Source: Micromonospora echinaurantiaca (GTDB taxonomy: Bacteria; Actinomycetota; Actinomycetes; Mycobacteriales; Micromonosporaceae). Taken from it: a stretch of 64,000 bases of DNA. The notes below the pieces were generated by a model that worked only from the letters and a program-made list of their open reading frames with translations, ran no database searches and was not told the DNA's origin. The translations under genes and the position numbers were made by a program. Shown in pieces: positions 51,862-60,656 of this stretch (positions are counted from its first letter, which is position 1; every line of letters begins with the position of its first letter). Location of the stretch: NCBI RefSeq assembly GCF_900090235.1, contig NZ_LT607750.1, forward strand, positions 2,740,501-2,804,500, written 5' to 3'.

Positions 51862-52060
51862 CGGCCGAAGTATCCTGGCTCCCGGATCGACGCTCACCCC
51901 CGGCCTTCCAACCGCGCACGCACGGCCGTGGCTCACGAGGGGGGATCGCTCCCCGGTGACAGTGGCGGGACCGCGCCGGAATCGCACCGGCTTCCTTCAC
52001 TGCCGTCAGGCCGGGAATGCTGCCACACCGGCGTTGCGCCGGTCAACGCGCCCTCGGGAT
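51862..52060 (-). ncRNA. Cobalamin (AdoCbl) riboswitch
   Basis: On the minus strand the conserved core reads GAAGCCGGTGCGATTCCGGC, then GCGGTCCCGCCACTGTCAC (B12 box) and, after a variable arm, GAGCCAGGATAC near 51870-51885. These are the invariant blocks of cobalamin riboswitches. It precedes cobN, so excess B12 should lower expression of cobN, the chelatase and cobO. Outer ends are approximate. Together with the small ORF it fills most of the 659-bp gap 51540-52198. Confidence 0.9.
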
Positions 52061-52198
52061 ACCTCGCCCGACGTCGACGCGCACCCGAGCCGACCCTCAA
52101 GCTCCACTGTGATCCCACCTGCCCGGCGGCGCGCCCGCGAACGCCGCCGCCTAGGATCGGGCCACGACCAGCCGCGTCGCGTTCGAGGAGGTGCCGCC

Positions 52199-52936
52199 AT
52201 CACCGACATCACCGACATCACCGACATCAGGTTCGAGCACCTTGCCGGCCGGGTCTGGCGCTGCCCCGGCGACCCGGATCCGGCGGCCGTGCAGGCCGGC
52301 GTCGCGCTGGTGGCCGACGACCGGGGCAGCGTGCTGATCGACGCCGGGCAGAGCCCCGCGCACGCCCGGGAGATCCAGGCCGCGCTGCGCGCCGCCGGGT
52401 TGCCGCCACCACGCTGGCTGGTCTACACCCACCACCACTGGGACCACGTCTGGGGCGCCTGCGCCTGGCCCGGCGTGGAGATCGTCGGGCACGTCACCGG
52501 CGAGCGGCTGCTGCGCGCGGAGGCCGACCGGCCGTGGAGCCACCGGTACCTGCGCGAGCAGGTGCGGGCCAACCCCCGGCTCGGCCCGAGCTTCCGGGCC
52601 CGGGCGCTGGCGGTCGACTCGTGGGACGACTTCGCGGTGCTGCCGCCCACCCGGACCTTCACCGACGAGTTGGAGCTGCCGGTGGGCGTGCGGGTGCGGC
52701 ACGTCGGGGGCAACCACGCGCCGGACTCCACCGTGGTCACCGTGCCGGACTCGGGTGTGCTGCTGCTCGGCGACGCCTACTACCCGCCGCCGGCGCACCT
52801 GCGCACCCCGGCGGACGGCCCCGACCTCGCCCTGGTGCGCCGGCTGCTCACCGACGACGTCCACTGGTACGTGGCCAGTCACGAGCCGCCGATGACGCTG
52901 GCCGAGGCGCGGGCGGCGGTCGCCGCCGCGGGGTGA
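52199..52936 (+). CDS. Metallo-beta-lactamase-fold hydrolase, apparent ATC start
   Basis: A 245-residue MBL-fold enzyme with the metal motif YTHHHWDHVWGA (HxHxDH), GNHAPDSTVV and LLGDAYYPP, and a terminal SHEPP histidine. The fold begins at IRFEHLAGRVWR. No ATG, GTG or TTG is in frame at that point. GAGGAGGTGCC is 6 bp before ATC at 52199, so ATC is the most likely initiation codon, followed by three ACCGACATC repeats. The next in-frame GTG would delete the first strands. Function unspecific; divergent from the cobalamin operon. Confidence 0.75.
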   Translation: MTDITDITDIRFEHLAGRVWRCPGDPDPAAVQAGVALVADDRGSVLIDAGQSPAHAREIQAALRAAGLPPPRWLVYTHHHWDHVWGACAWPGVEIVGHVTGERLLRAEADRPWSHRYLREQVRANPRLGPSFRARALAVDSWDDFAVLPPTRTFTDELELPVGVRVRHVGGNHAPDSTVVTVPDSGVLLLGDAYYPPPAHLRTPADGPDLALVRRLLTDDVHWYVASHEPPMTLAEARAAVAAAG

Positions 52937-52943
52937 TCCGCGA

Positions 52944-53279
52944 TCAGCGGGCCCGCCGCTCCGGGTGGGCCCGGTTCCAGGCCCGCATCCGCTCCGGGTA
53001 GCCGGTGCGGGCCGCCTCGTACAGCGGCACCGCGTGCTTGCGGGCGATCGCCCCGGCCGCCCGCGGGGTGCCGGTCCGGCGGCGGATCCACTCGCCGTCG
53101 TGGGCGATCGCGACCACCGTGGTGTCCGTCGCCGTGGTCTCCGGTTCCAGGTAGAACTCCACGCCACGGCGGCTGGTCACGAACGCCTCCAGCGCCGCCA
53201 GGTCCTCCCGGGTAGCCTCCCGGTCGAGTTTCGTCACCGCGCCCTCGGCGGCCCGCGGCCGCCGGCTGAACCAGCCCAT
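52944..53279 (-). CDS. Conserved hypothetical protein
   Basis: A 111-residue soluble protein starting MGWFSRRPRAAEG after GAGAGGAG. Central TREDLAALEAFVTSRRGVEFYLEPETTATDTTVVAIAHDGEWIRRRTG suggests a small alpha/beta domain. A C-terminal basic stretch ends in PERRAR. Function unknown. It converges with the MBL gene, 7 bp apart. Confidence 0.7.
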   Translation of the reverse strand: MGWFSRRPRAAEGAVTKLDREATREDLAALEAFVTSRRGVEFYLEPETTATDTTVVAIAHDGEWIRRRTGTPRAAGAIARKHAVPLYEAARTGYPERMRAWNRAHPERRAR

Positions 53280-53443
53280 GCCCCGCTCCTCTCCTCGCCC
53301 TCCCAGTGCACCACCCGTCCCTGGCAACCCCCTGCACACTCCCTGAGAGCCCCCTGCACAGCGAACGGTGATCGTCCGGCGGGACGGAGGGCGCCGACCG
53401 CCGTCCAGCAGGCGATCGTGGCGACCGGCGCGGCGGGGTGAGG

Positions 53444-54658
53444 TCAGCGGGTCGGGGGGCGCAGGGTGGGGACCAAGGCCAGGGTGGGCAGCAGCAGCAC
53501 TGGCACCACCAGCAGCGCGTGCAGCGTGCCGACCCGGTCGCCGAGCATGCCGAGCAGCGGCGGCCCGGCGAGGAACGCGGTGTAGCCGATCACCGCGACC
53601 ACGCTGACCCGGGCCGGGGCCCGCTCCTCGTCGTCGGCGGCCGCGCTCATCCCGACCGGGAAACCCAGCGAGGCGCCGACGCCCCAGAGCGCGACGCCGG
53701 CGATCGCCACCGGGCCCGATCCGGCCAGCACCGCCGTAGCGGCGCCGAGGGTGGCGAGCAGGATGGTGGCGACCAGCACCCGCACCCGCCCCCACCGGTC
53801 CAGCGCCAGGGTGCCGACCGTACGGCCCAGCGTCATGCCGACCACGAAGACGCCGAAGACCGCCGCGCCGGCCGCCTCGCTGAGGCCGTGACCGTCCACG
53901 AAGGCGACCGCCAACCAGTCGTTGGCGCTGCCCTCGGCGAACGCCATCACCAGCACCAGCAGGCCGACCAGCAGGGTGCGCGGCTCCCGCCAGGCGGCCA
54001 GCAGGTCCCGTCGGCGGCTGGCCGGAGCGGGGGCGGCCGCGGTCTCCGTCACCGGCAGGAACGACCGGGCGGCCAGCACCGTGCCGACCAGCACCACCGC
54101 CGCCAGCGCGGCCAGGTGGGCGGCGACCGGCACACCGAGGCGGGCGGCCCCGGCGCCGAGCGCCGCGCCGGCCACCGAGCCGAGGCTCCACGCCGCGTGG
54201 AAACGCGGCATGACGGTACGCCCGAGCCGCCGTTCCACGGCCGCGCCCTCGACGTTCATCGCCACGTCGCAGGTGCCGGAGCCGTAGCCGAGCGCGAAGA
54301 GGCCGACCGCGACCCCGACCAGCGACCCGGCGAGCCCGGCCGCCGCCCCGGCCAGGGTCAGACCGGCCGCGACGAGCAGGGTGGAGGCGGCCACCGTGCG
54401 GGCCGTGCCGAGGCGCTGGGCCACCAGGCCGGCGGTGGGCATGGCGAGCAGCGCCCCGGCGGAGAGCGCGAGCAGCAGCAGCCCGAGCCGGCCGGCGGTG
54501 AGCCCGAGCGCCTCGCGGACCGCCGGCACCCGACCGAACCAGGTGGCCACGGCCAGGCCGTTGAGGGCGAAGACCACGGCCACGCCGGTGCGGGCGGCGA
54601 GCACCGACCGGGGTACGGCCGGGGCCGGCGCGGCGGGTGGGGCGGCGGCGGAACTCAC
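53444..54658 (-). CDS. MFS transporter
   Basis: A 404-residue, 12-helix major facilitator. GLLLLALSAGALLAMPTAGLVAQRLG is the loop 2-3 region and GYGSGTCDVAMNVEGAAVERRLGRTVMPRFHAAWSLG resembles fucose/sugar-type MFS proteins. GTG start after GGAAGG. A LacI-type operator stands in the 154-bp gap to the divergent LacI-family regulator, which probably controls it. Confidence 0.85.
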   Translation of the reverse strand: MSSAAAPPAAPAPAVPRSVLAARTGVAVVFALNGLAVATWFGRVPAVREALGLTAGRLGLLLLALSAGALLAMPTAGLVAQRLGTARTVAASTLLVAAGLTLAGAAAGLAGSLVGVAVGLFALGYGSGTCDVAMNVEGAAVERRLGRTVMPRFHAAWSLGSVAGAALGAGAARLGVPVAAHLAALAAVVLVGTVLAARSFLPVTETAAAPAPASRRRDLLAAWREPRTLLVGLLVLVMAFAEGSANDWLAVAFVDGHGLSEAAGAAVFGVFVVGMTLGRTVGTLALDRWGRVRVLVATILLATLGAATAVLAGSGPVAIAGVALWGVGASLGFPVGMSAAADDEERAPARVSVVAVIGYTAFLAGPPLLGMLGDRVGTLHALLVVPVLLLPTLALVPTLRPPTR

Positions 54659-54703
54659 GACGGGTTTCCTTCCGGCGGATGCACTTCCCCTTGATCGCAC
54701 ACC

Positions 54704-54717
54704 TGAGAGCGTTCTCA
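54704..54717. promoter_or_regulatory. LacI-family operator
   Basis: TGAGAG-CG-TTCTCA, an almost perfect dyad with the central CG typical of LacI/GalR operators, in the MFS-LacI intergenic region. It would silence both genes until inducer binds. Confidence 0.7.
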
Positions 54718-54812
54718 CCGCAACCCGGTTCCACCCCTTACCGATCGCGCCCGCGGCGCGGGATGATGCGGACGGGCACGCCGGGGGGCGGCCGACAACG
54801 GGGAGGACAGCG

Positions 54813-55799
54813 ATGACGACGGCACGCCGACCACCGACGCTCGAGGACGTCGCCGCCGCGGCCGGGGTGTCCCGGGCCACCGCCTCGCGGGTGCTCGCCG
54901 GCACCGGGTACGCCGCACCGGTCACCCGGGACCGGGTCACCGCGGCCGCCGACCGGCTCGGGTACGTGCCGAACCCGGCGGCCCGGGCGCTGGTCCGGGG
55001 CAGCGGGGTGCGGCTGGTGGTCGTGGTGGCGGGCGCCGACGCGACAGTCCTCGACGACCCGTACGTCGACCGGGTGGTCGGCGCGGCGGCCCGGGTCTGC
55101 GCGCCGTACGGGCTGGGGGTGGCGCTGCACTGGCTGCCGACCCGCGAACCGGCCGGGCTGCGCCGGCTGGCCGAGGACCGCAGCGTGGGCGGGCTGGTCC
55201 TGGTCAACACCACCGAGGCGATGCTCGCCGCGATCCCCCGGGCGCTGCGCGGCCGGGTGGCCTCGATCGGCATCGGCTCCGCCCTGGTGCCCTCGTTCGA
55301 CGTGGACAACGGCGGCGGCACGGCGGCCACGGTCCGGCACCTGTACGCCACCGGACGGCGCCGCATCGCGATGGTGACCGGTCCGCACTGGCTGTCCTGC
55401 GCCGGCCGGTCGGTCGGGGCGTACCGGCAGGTGATGAGCGACGCGGGGCTGCCGGTGCGGCTGGTGCCCGGCGACTTCACCGCGCGCCGGGGGCGGGCGG
55501 CGGCCGGCGAGGTACTGGCGCGCTGGCCGGACACGGACGCAATCGTCGGGATCAGCGACGCCACCGCGCTCGGGGTGATCGACCGACTGCGCGGCGCCGG
55601 CGTCGGGGTGCCCGGGGACGTGGCCGTGACCGGCTTCGACGACATCCCGCTCGCCGCGATGACCACTCCCGCGCTGACCACGGCGACCCACCCGGTGGCA
55701 CAGATCGCCACGGCCGCCGCGACCGCCGCGCTGGCCGGCCGGCCGGCACCGCCGGTGACCGTGTTTCCGTCCCGGCTGGTTCGCCGGGCCAGCGGCTGA
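54813..55799 (+). CDS. LacI/GalR-family transcriptional regulator
   Basis: A 328-residue repressor. N-terminal HTH and hinge: PTLEDVAAAAGVSRATASRVLAGTGYAAPVTRDRVTAAADRLGYVPN. The periplasmic-binding-like effector domain includes DAIVGISDATALGVIDRL and VAVTGFDDIPLAAMTTPALTT. GGGAGG precedes the ATG. Likely local regulator of the divergent transporter; effector probably a sugar or nucleoside. Confidence 0.9.
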   Translation: MTTARRPPTLEDVAAAAGVSRATASRVLAGTGYAAPVTRDRVTAAADRLGYVPNPAARALVRGSGVRLVVVVAGADATVLDDPYVDRVVGAAARVCAPYGLGVALHWLPTREPAGLRRLAEDRSVGGLVLVNTTEAMLAAIPRALRGRVASIGIGSALVPSFDVDNGGGTAATVRHLYATGRRRIAMVTGPHWLSCAGRSVGAYRQVMSDAGLPVRLVPGDFTARRGRAAAGEVLARWPDTDAIVGISDATALGVIDRLRGAGVGVPGDVAVTGFDDIPLAAMTTPALTTATHPVAQIATAAATAALAGRPAPPVTVFPSRLVRRASG

Positions 55800-55915
55800 G
55801 CCGCTACCGCCCGCGGCATCGCGGAGAGCGGCCGGCGCGGCGGCGCTGCGGGATTAGCCGCCGGCCAGTGGGGTAAGCGGGCGCGCACGCCCGCCAGGAC
55901 TGGAGAGATGATCCC

Positions 55916-56620
55916 GTGGCCGAACCCGCGCCGCCGCACCGGCAGCCGGAGGAGAACCCCCGGCACGGCCGGCTGACCGCGCGGCCGGCCCCACCCACCG
56001 CGCTGGCCGCCGCCGGGCTGGCGTCGCTGACCGACCCGCACGGCGGGCAGCTGGCCATGGTGTACGCCCCGGAGCCGGTCGACGGGCCGCCGTACCGGCT
56101 GGTGCTGCTCCTGCACGGGGCCGGCGGCTCGGCCCGGCAGGGGCTGGACCTGCTGCTTCCGCTCGCCGACGAGCACCGCCTGCTGCTGGTCGCCCCGCAG
56201 GCCGAGTCGAGCACCTGGGACCTGATCGTCGAGGGGTTCGGGCCGGACGTACGGCGGATCGACGGGTTGCTGGCCACCGCCTTCGCCGGGTACCCGATCG
56301 ACGGCGTGGCGGTCGGCGGGTTCTCCGACGGCGCCTCGTACGCCCTCTCGCTGGGCCTGACCAACGGCGACCTGGTCGACGCGGTGGTGGCCTTCTCCCC
56401 CGGTTTCGCGGCGCCGCAGGTCACCCACGGCCGGCCCCGGGTGTTCGTCTCGCACGGCACCGACGACCCGGTCCTGCCGGTCGACATGTGCAGCCGCCGT
56501 CTGGTTCCCCGGTTGCACGGCCTCGGCTACGACGTCAGCTACCGCGAGTTCGCCGGCGCCCACGAGGTGCCCGCCGACACCCGCCAGGAGGCCGTCGCCT
56601 GGCTCGACGGCCGACGCTGA
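55916..56620 (+). CDS. Alpha/beta hydrolase (phospholipase/carboxylesterase type)
   Basis: A 234-residue hydrolase: oxyanion-region VLLLHGAGGSARQGLDLLL, nucleophile Ser in GGFSDGASYAL, Asp in SHGTDDPVLPV and His in GAHEVP. About 45 polar N-terminal residues precede the domain. GTG start with GGAGAG upstream. Followed 31 bp later by the AraC gene on the same strand. Confidence 0.85.
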   Translation: MAEPAPPHRQPEENPRHGRLTARPAPPTALAAAGLASLTDPHGGQLAMVYAPEPVDGPPYRLVLLLHGAGGSARQGLDLLLPLADEHRLLLVAPQAESSTWDLIVEGFGPDVRRIDGLLATAFAGYPIDGVAVGGFSDGASYALSLGLTNGDLVDAVVAFSPGFAAPQVTHGRPRVFVSHGTDDPVLPVDMCSRRLVPRLHGLGYDVSYREFAGAHEVPADTRQEAVAWLDGRR

Positions 56621-56651
56621 GGCGGTCCCCCGGGCTGGCTATGATCCGGGC

Positions 56652-57593
56652 GTGGACGGGCTGACCGGGTTGCTGGACGGGGCCCGGGCGCGGGGCGCGT
56701 TCCTGCTCCGCTCGGTGCTGGACCCGCCGTTCGCGCTGCGGATCGAGGACCGGGCGCCGCTGACCGTGGTGGCGCTGGTGCGCGGCGCCGCCTGGGTGGT
56801 GCCGGACGACGGCGAGCCGGCCCGGCTGGACCTCGGCGACGTGGCGGTGCTGCGCGGGCCGGACGCGTACACCGTCGCCGACGACCCGGCGACCCCGCCA
56901 CAGGTGGTGATCCACCCCGGCCAGCGCTGCACCACGCTGCGCGGCGAGCCGCTGACCTCGACGCCCGGGCTGGGGGTACGCACCTGGGGCACCGGCCCGG
57001 ACGGCTCGACGGTGATGTTGACCGGCACCTACCAGCTGCCCGGCGAGCTGAGCCGGCGGCTGCTCACCGCCCTGCCGGCGCTGCTGGTGGTCACCGGCGA
57101 CGACTGGCGCAGCCCGCTGGTGCCGCTGCTGGCCGAGGAGATGTCCCGGGACGCGCCCGGCCAGGAGGCGGTCCTCGACCGGCTGCTCGACCTGCTGCTG
57201 ATCGCCGCGCTGCGCACCTGGTTCGCCCGGCCCGGCACCGCGCCGGCCTGGTACGCCGCCGCCGGTGACCCGGTGGTCGGCCCGGCCCTGCGGCTGTTGC
57301 AGGAGGACCCCGCCCGGCCGTGGACGGTCGCCGCGCTCGCCGCCGAGGTGGGCGTCTCCCGGGCGGCGCTGGCCCGGCGCTTCACCGAGCTGGTCGGTGA
57401 GCCGCCGATGACCTTCCTCACCGGGTGGCGGCTGACGCTCGCCGCCGACCTGCTGCGCGAGCCGGACGCCACGGTCGGCGCGGTCGCCCGCCGGGTCGGC
57501 TACGGCAGCCCGTTCGCGCTCAGCGCCGCCTTCCGGCGGGTGCACGGGGTGAGCCCGAGCGAACACCGGATCGGCGCCGCGACCGGCGACTGA
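56652..57593 (+). CDS. AraC-family regulator with cupin sensor domain
   Basis: A 313-residue regulator. Residues 1-190 form a cupin-6-like ligand domain (APLTVVALVRGAAWVVPDDG). The last 100 residues carry two HTHs: PWTVAALAAEVGVSRAALARRFTELVGEPPMTFLTGWRL and ATVGAVARRVGYGSPFALSAAFRRVHGVSPSEHR. It may control the hydrolase just upstream, or distant redox genes as many such regulators do. Confidence 0.88.
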   Translation: MDGLTGLLDGARARGAFLLRSVLDPPFALRIEDRAPLTVVALVRGAAWVVPDDGEPARLDLGDVAVLRGPDAYTVADDPATPPQVVIHPGQRCTTLRGEPLTSTPGLGVRTWGTGPDGSTVMLTGTYQLPGELSRRLLTALPALLVVTGDDWRSPLVPLLAEEMSRDAPGQEAVLDRLLDLLLIAALRTWFARPGTAPAWYAAAGDPVVGPALRLLQEDPARPWTVAALAAEVGVSRAALARRFTELVGEPPMTFLTGWRLTLAADLLREPDATVGAVARRVGYGSPFALSAAFRRVHGVSPSEHRIGAATGD

Positions 57594-57618
57594 TCCGGCC
57601 CACCCGGACCCGGCGAGG

Positions 57619-57738
57619 CCGGCGTCAGGCCGGGTTGGTCCCGGATCCGGCTCCGCCAGCGCGCCGACGTCCGGCCGAGTTGGTACCGGATCCGGCTTCC
57701 CCAGCGCGCCGGCGTCAGGCCGGGTTGGTGGCGGCGCG
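57619..57738. repeat. 45-bp tandem repeat reaching into the TetR gene end
   Basis: GGCGTCAGGCCGGGTTGGT and its following bases occur at 57621, with changes at 57666, and again at 57711; spacing is exactly 45 bp. The third copy holds the stop codon and last codons of the TetR gene, so the two outer copies look like duplications of that gene's 3' end. Confidence 0.75.
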
Positions 57739-58344
57739 CAGCAGGGTGCGTACGGCCGACGCGAGGTCGGCCCGGCTGGCCGGGCTGCCCGGCGGTGGGG
57801 CGCTCAGCGCGCCGGCACCGACCAGCCGATCGAAGAGCAGCCCGTCGACGAACGCGACCAGCTGGTCACCTTGCCGGCGCGGGTCGGGCGCACCGGCCCG
57901 GGCGAGCAGGTCGCGCGCCTGGACCCGCAGGCCGGTGCCGTGCTCGAGGATCTGCCGCAGCTCCGGCCGGTGCACCGCCTCCAGCAGGCAGGCGTACCGG
58001 GCCAGGGTGCGGCTGCGACCGACGGTGAGCCAGCGGTCCAGCACCTCGGCCACGCCGGCGGCGAGCCGGTCGAGGTCGTCCGGGGTCAGCGGCGGCCCCG
58101 GCCGCTGCGGCGGCTGGTCGGTCGGCAGCCGCTGGGCGACCAGGTCGGCCCGGTCGAGGTCGGCCAGCCGCTGCACCACCGCCTCGATCAGCGCCCGGCG
58201 GGTCCGCAGGTAGGCGGAGGTGGTGCCGAGCGGCACCCCGGCCCGGGCGTCGACCGCCCGGTGGGTCAGCGCCCGCATGCCGCCCTCGGCGAGCAGTTCG
58301 ATCGCCGCGTCGGCCAGCGATGCCACCCGTTCCGCCCGCGCCAT
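57715..58344 (-). CDS. TetR-family regulator
   Basis: A 209-residue repressor. N-terminal HTH: VASLADAAIELLAEGGMRALTHRAVDARAGVPLGTTSAYLRTRRALIEAV. The C-terminal ligand domain ends ADLASAVRTLLRAATNPA. It is divergent from an FAD monooxygenase; two palindromes in the gap are its probable sites. Its 3' end lies in a 45-bp repeat. Confidence 0.88.
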   Translation of the reverse strand: MARAERVASLADAAIELLAEGGMRALTHRAVDARAGVPLGTTSAYLRTRRALIEAVVQRLADLDRADLVAQRLPTDQPPQRPGPPLTPDDLDRLAAGVAEVLDRWLTVGRSRTLARYACLLEAVHRPELRQILEHGTGLRVQARDLLARAGAPDPRRQGDQLVAFVDGLLFDRLVGAGALSAPPPGSPASRADLASAVRTLLRAATNPA

Positions 58345-58363
58345 GGCCCTCCTCGGCTCGCTT

Positions 58364-58396
58364 CTACGGATGTAGTATGCATTTCTACAGGCGTAG
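58364..58396. promoter_or_regulatory. Paired TetR operators
   Basis: CTAC-GGAT-GTAG (58364-58375) and CTAC-AGGC-GTAG (58385-58396), both with TT before the first CTAC. Their centres are 21 bp apart, two helical turns, so two dimers could bind the same face. They occupy the core of the 67-bp divergent promoter. Confidence 0.7.
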
Positions 58397-58411
58397 AAGG
58401 AGGCGGGTGGG

Positions 58412-59593
58412 ATGGAAGCGGCGCGCGCGGTCGTGGTCGGCGGCGGGATCGGGGGCCTGGCCGCGGCGCTGGCCCTGCACCGGGTCGGCTGGCAGGTCAC
58501 CGTGCTGGAGCGCGCCCCCGAGCTGCGCGAGGTCGGCGCCGGGCTCACCCTGATGGCGAACGCGCTGCGCGGGCTCGACGCGCTCGGGCTCGGGCCGGTG
58601 GTCCGCGCCCGGGGGCAGCAGGCCCCCGGCGGGATCCGCACCGCGGGCGGGCGCTGGCTGTCCCGGTTGGACGCCGACGAGATGGCCCGGGTGCTGGGCA
58701 CCACCGCGCTCGGCATCCACCGCGCCGACCTGCACCGGATCCTGGCCGACGCGCTGCCGGCCGCGGCGCTGCGGACCGGCGCCGAGGTGGACGAGGTGGA
58801 CCCGGACAGCGGCGAGGTGCGCTACCGGCGGCGCGGCGAGTCGAGCACGCTCCGGGCCGACCTGGTGGTCGGCGCCGACGGCCTGCACAGCGTGCTGCGC
58901 GCCCGGCTCTGGCCCGCGACCCCGGCGCCGGTCTACGCGGGCTCGACCGCCTGGCGGGCGGCGATCCCGTTCCCGGCTCCGGTGCCGGCGGCGATCAGTT
59001 GGGGACCGGCCGCCGAGTTCGGCATGGTGCCCCTCGGCGAGAGGCGGGTCTACTGGTACGGCGCGGTCACCGCCCCGCCCGGCGGGCGCGCCCCGGACGA
59101 GTTGGCCGCCGTCCTTGAGCGGTTCGGCTCCTGGCACGACCCGATCCCGGCCCTGCTCGCCGCCACCCCGCCGGAGGCGGTGCTGCGCAACGACATCCTG
59201 CACCTCGGCACGCCGCTGCCGTCGTACGTGCGGGGGCGGGTCGCGCTGCTCGGCGACGCGGCGCACGCGATGACGCCGAACCTGGGGCAGGGCGCGTGCC
59301 AGGCGATCGAGGACGCGGTGACGCTCGGCGCGTTCTGCGCCGGCGCCGTCGACGTGCCGGCGGCGTTGGCCGCGTACGACCGGCAGCGGCGGCCACGCAG
59401 CCAGGCCGTCGCCCGGGCGGCGGCCCGGACCGGCCGGTTCGGTCAGCAGCTGCGCCACCCGGCGGCGGTCGCGCTGCGCAACACCCTGATCCGGCTGACC
59501 CCGGCCGGCACCGCGCTGCGCGGCATGGCCCGGTACGCCGACTGGCAGCCGCCGACCGTCAGCTCCCCGACCGGCCCGGCGCCGGGCCGCTGA
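58412..59593 (+). CDS. FAD-dependent monooxygenase
   Basis: A 393-residue group A flavoprotein: AVVVGGGIGGLAAALALHRVG, DLVVGADGLHSVLRARL and ALLGDAAHAMTPNLGQGACQAIEDAVTL. It would hydroxylate an aromatic compound with NAD(P)H and oxygen. AGGAGG precedes the ATG. The divergent TetR gene probably represses it, suggesting induction by its substrate, as in detoxification systems. Confidence 0.88.
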   Translation: MEAARAVVVGGGIGGLAAALALHRVGWQVTVLERAPELREVGAGLTLMANALRGLDALGLGPVVRARGQQAPGGIRTAGGRWLSRLDADEMARVLGTTALGIHRADLHRILADALPAAALRTGAEVDEVDPDSGEVRYRRRGESSTLRADLVVGADGLHSVLRARLWPATPAPVYAGSTAWRAAIPFPAPVPAAISWGPAAEFGMVPLGERRVYWYGAVTAPPGGRAPDELAAVLERFGSWHDPIPALLAATPPEAVLRNDILHLGTPLPSYVRGRVALLGDAAHAMTPNLGQGACQAIEDAVTLGAFCAGAVDVPAALAAYDRQRRPRSQAVARAAARTGRFGQQLRHPAAVALRNTLIRLTPAGTALRGMARYADWQPPTVSSPTGPAPGR

Positions 59594-59597
59594 CCTG

Positions 59598-60083
59598 TCA
59601 GCCGCCGGCGGATGACTGACCGCGCCGACCGTCAGCAGGTGCCGGACCGGCCCGGCCGGCCGCGGCGAGCGCGGCCAGCCGGGCGTGCTCCGGTGAGCCG
59701 AGGAACCGGGCCAGCACCTCGGCGGTGCCCGGGGTGAACGGCCGACCGTCGAGGACCTCCTCGGCCGGCAGGAACAGGATCGCCGCCCCCTCGCCGAGCA
59801 CCACGTCGTCCTGCCCGGCGCCGGTCGCACCGCAGAAGTAGTGCTTCACCCGGCCCAGCTCGGGCAACTCCTGCCGGGCGAAGAGGCGCAACCCGTGCTC
59901 GGCGCGCAGCCCGGTCTCCTCCCTCAGCTCGCGTGCGGCGGCCTGTTCGGCGGTCTCGCCCGGTTCGCCGTGCCCACCGGGCAGACCCCAGACGTTCGGA
60001 TGGTTCGGGGCGTGCTCGTCGCGCAACTGCAGCAGCAGGCGCCCGTCCCGGTCCACCAGCAGCACAGCAGAGATCGAGATCAT
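59598..60083 (-). CDS. NUDIX hydrolase
   Basis: A 161-residue NUDIX protein. The NUDIX box is GGHGEPGETAEQAAARELREETGL. It hydrolyses a nucleoside diphosphate-linked compound. Convergent with the FAD monooxygenase (4 bp gap). Weak ribosome binding site; may be read from the upstream cupin transcript despite the hairpin between. Confidence 0.88.
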   Translation of the reverse strand: MISISAVLLVDRDGRLLLQLRDEHAPNHPNVWGLPGGHGEPGETAEQAAARELREETGLRAEHGLRLFARQELPELGRVKHYFCGATGAGQDDVVLGEGAAILFLPAEEVLDGRPFTPGTAEVLARFLGSPEHARLAALAAAGRAGPAPADGRRGQSSAGG

Positions 60084-60119
60084 GCCGCAGGGTAGCCCGG
60101 GGACCGGCGGCTCGACGGA

Positions 60120-60142
60120 CCGGCGGCGCGGGACGCCGCCGG
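60120..60142 (-). terminator. Terminator after the Rrf2-cupin pair
   Basis: CCGGCGGCG/CGCCGCCGG 9-bp stem with loop CGGGA, 9 bp past the cupin stop. Confidence 0.6.
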
Positions 60143-60150
60143 CCCGCCGG

Positions 60151-60624
60151 TCAGGCGCGGGCCCGCCAGAGTGGACTGTCCACGTAGTGGTTGTCGAACC
60201 GCTCGCCGCTGGCGCCGATCTCCGCCGGGTCGGCCTCGCCCCGGTAGACCCGTTCCAGCAGCCGGTAGTAGTCGAACCGGTCGATGCCCGGGGTGAAGAC
60301 CACCAGTACGTCGGCCGCCTCGTCGCGGGCCGGCGCGAAGGCGTGCGGGGTGTGCGCGGGGACGAGCAGGAAATCGCCCTTGCGCAGGGTACGGATCTCC
60401 TCGCCGACCAGCACGTCGAGCACCCCGTCAAGGACGAAGAACGCCTCGGCCGCGCGGGTGTGCAGATGCGGTGGTGCGCCGGGCGAACCGCGGTGCAGCG
60501 TGGCCCGGTTGGCGGTGAGTGCGCCCGCGGTGGCGCCGGCGTCGGCGAGCAGGGTGATCAGGCTGGTCGGACCGTCGGCGAGGACGGTGGCGTCGGTGGC
60601 CTGGACGTGCACGGGTGCGGTCAT
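60151..60624 (-). CDS. Cupin-domain protein
   Basis: A 157-residue single cupin: PPHLHTRAAEAFFVLDGVLDVLVG (metal motif 1) and PAHTPHAFAP (motif 2). The C-terminus FDYYRLLERVYRGEADPAEIGASGERFDNHYVDSPLW is like quercetinase/YxaG-type cupins. Possibly a small dioxygenase. Expressed with the Rrf2 regulator 32 bp upstream. Confidence 0.82.
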   Translation of the reverse strand: MTAPVHVQATDATVLADGPTSLITLLADAGATAGALTANRATLHRGSPGAPPHLHTRAAEAFFVLDGVLDVLVGEEIRTLRKGDFLLVPAHTPHAFAPARDEAADVLVVFTPGIDRFDYYRLLERVYRGEADPAEIGASGERFDNHYVDSPLWRARA

Positions 60625-60656
60625 GGTGGATCGCCTCTCTGGGAAGGGATGGTGGA

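Noticed and set aside
54659..56563. Long N-terminal extension of the MFS transporter reading frame
   Set aside because: It covers the LacI and hydrolase genes on the other strand; the transporter starts at the GTG at 54658 after GGAAGG.
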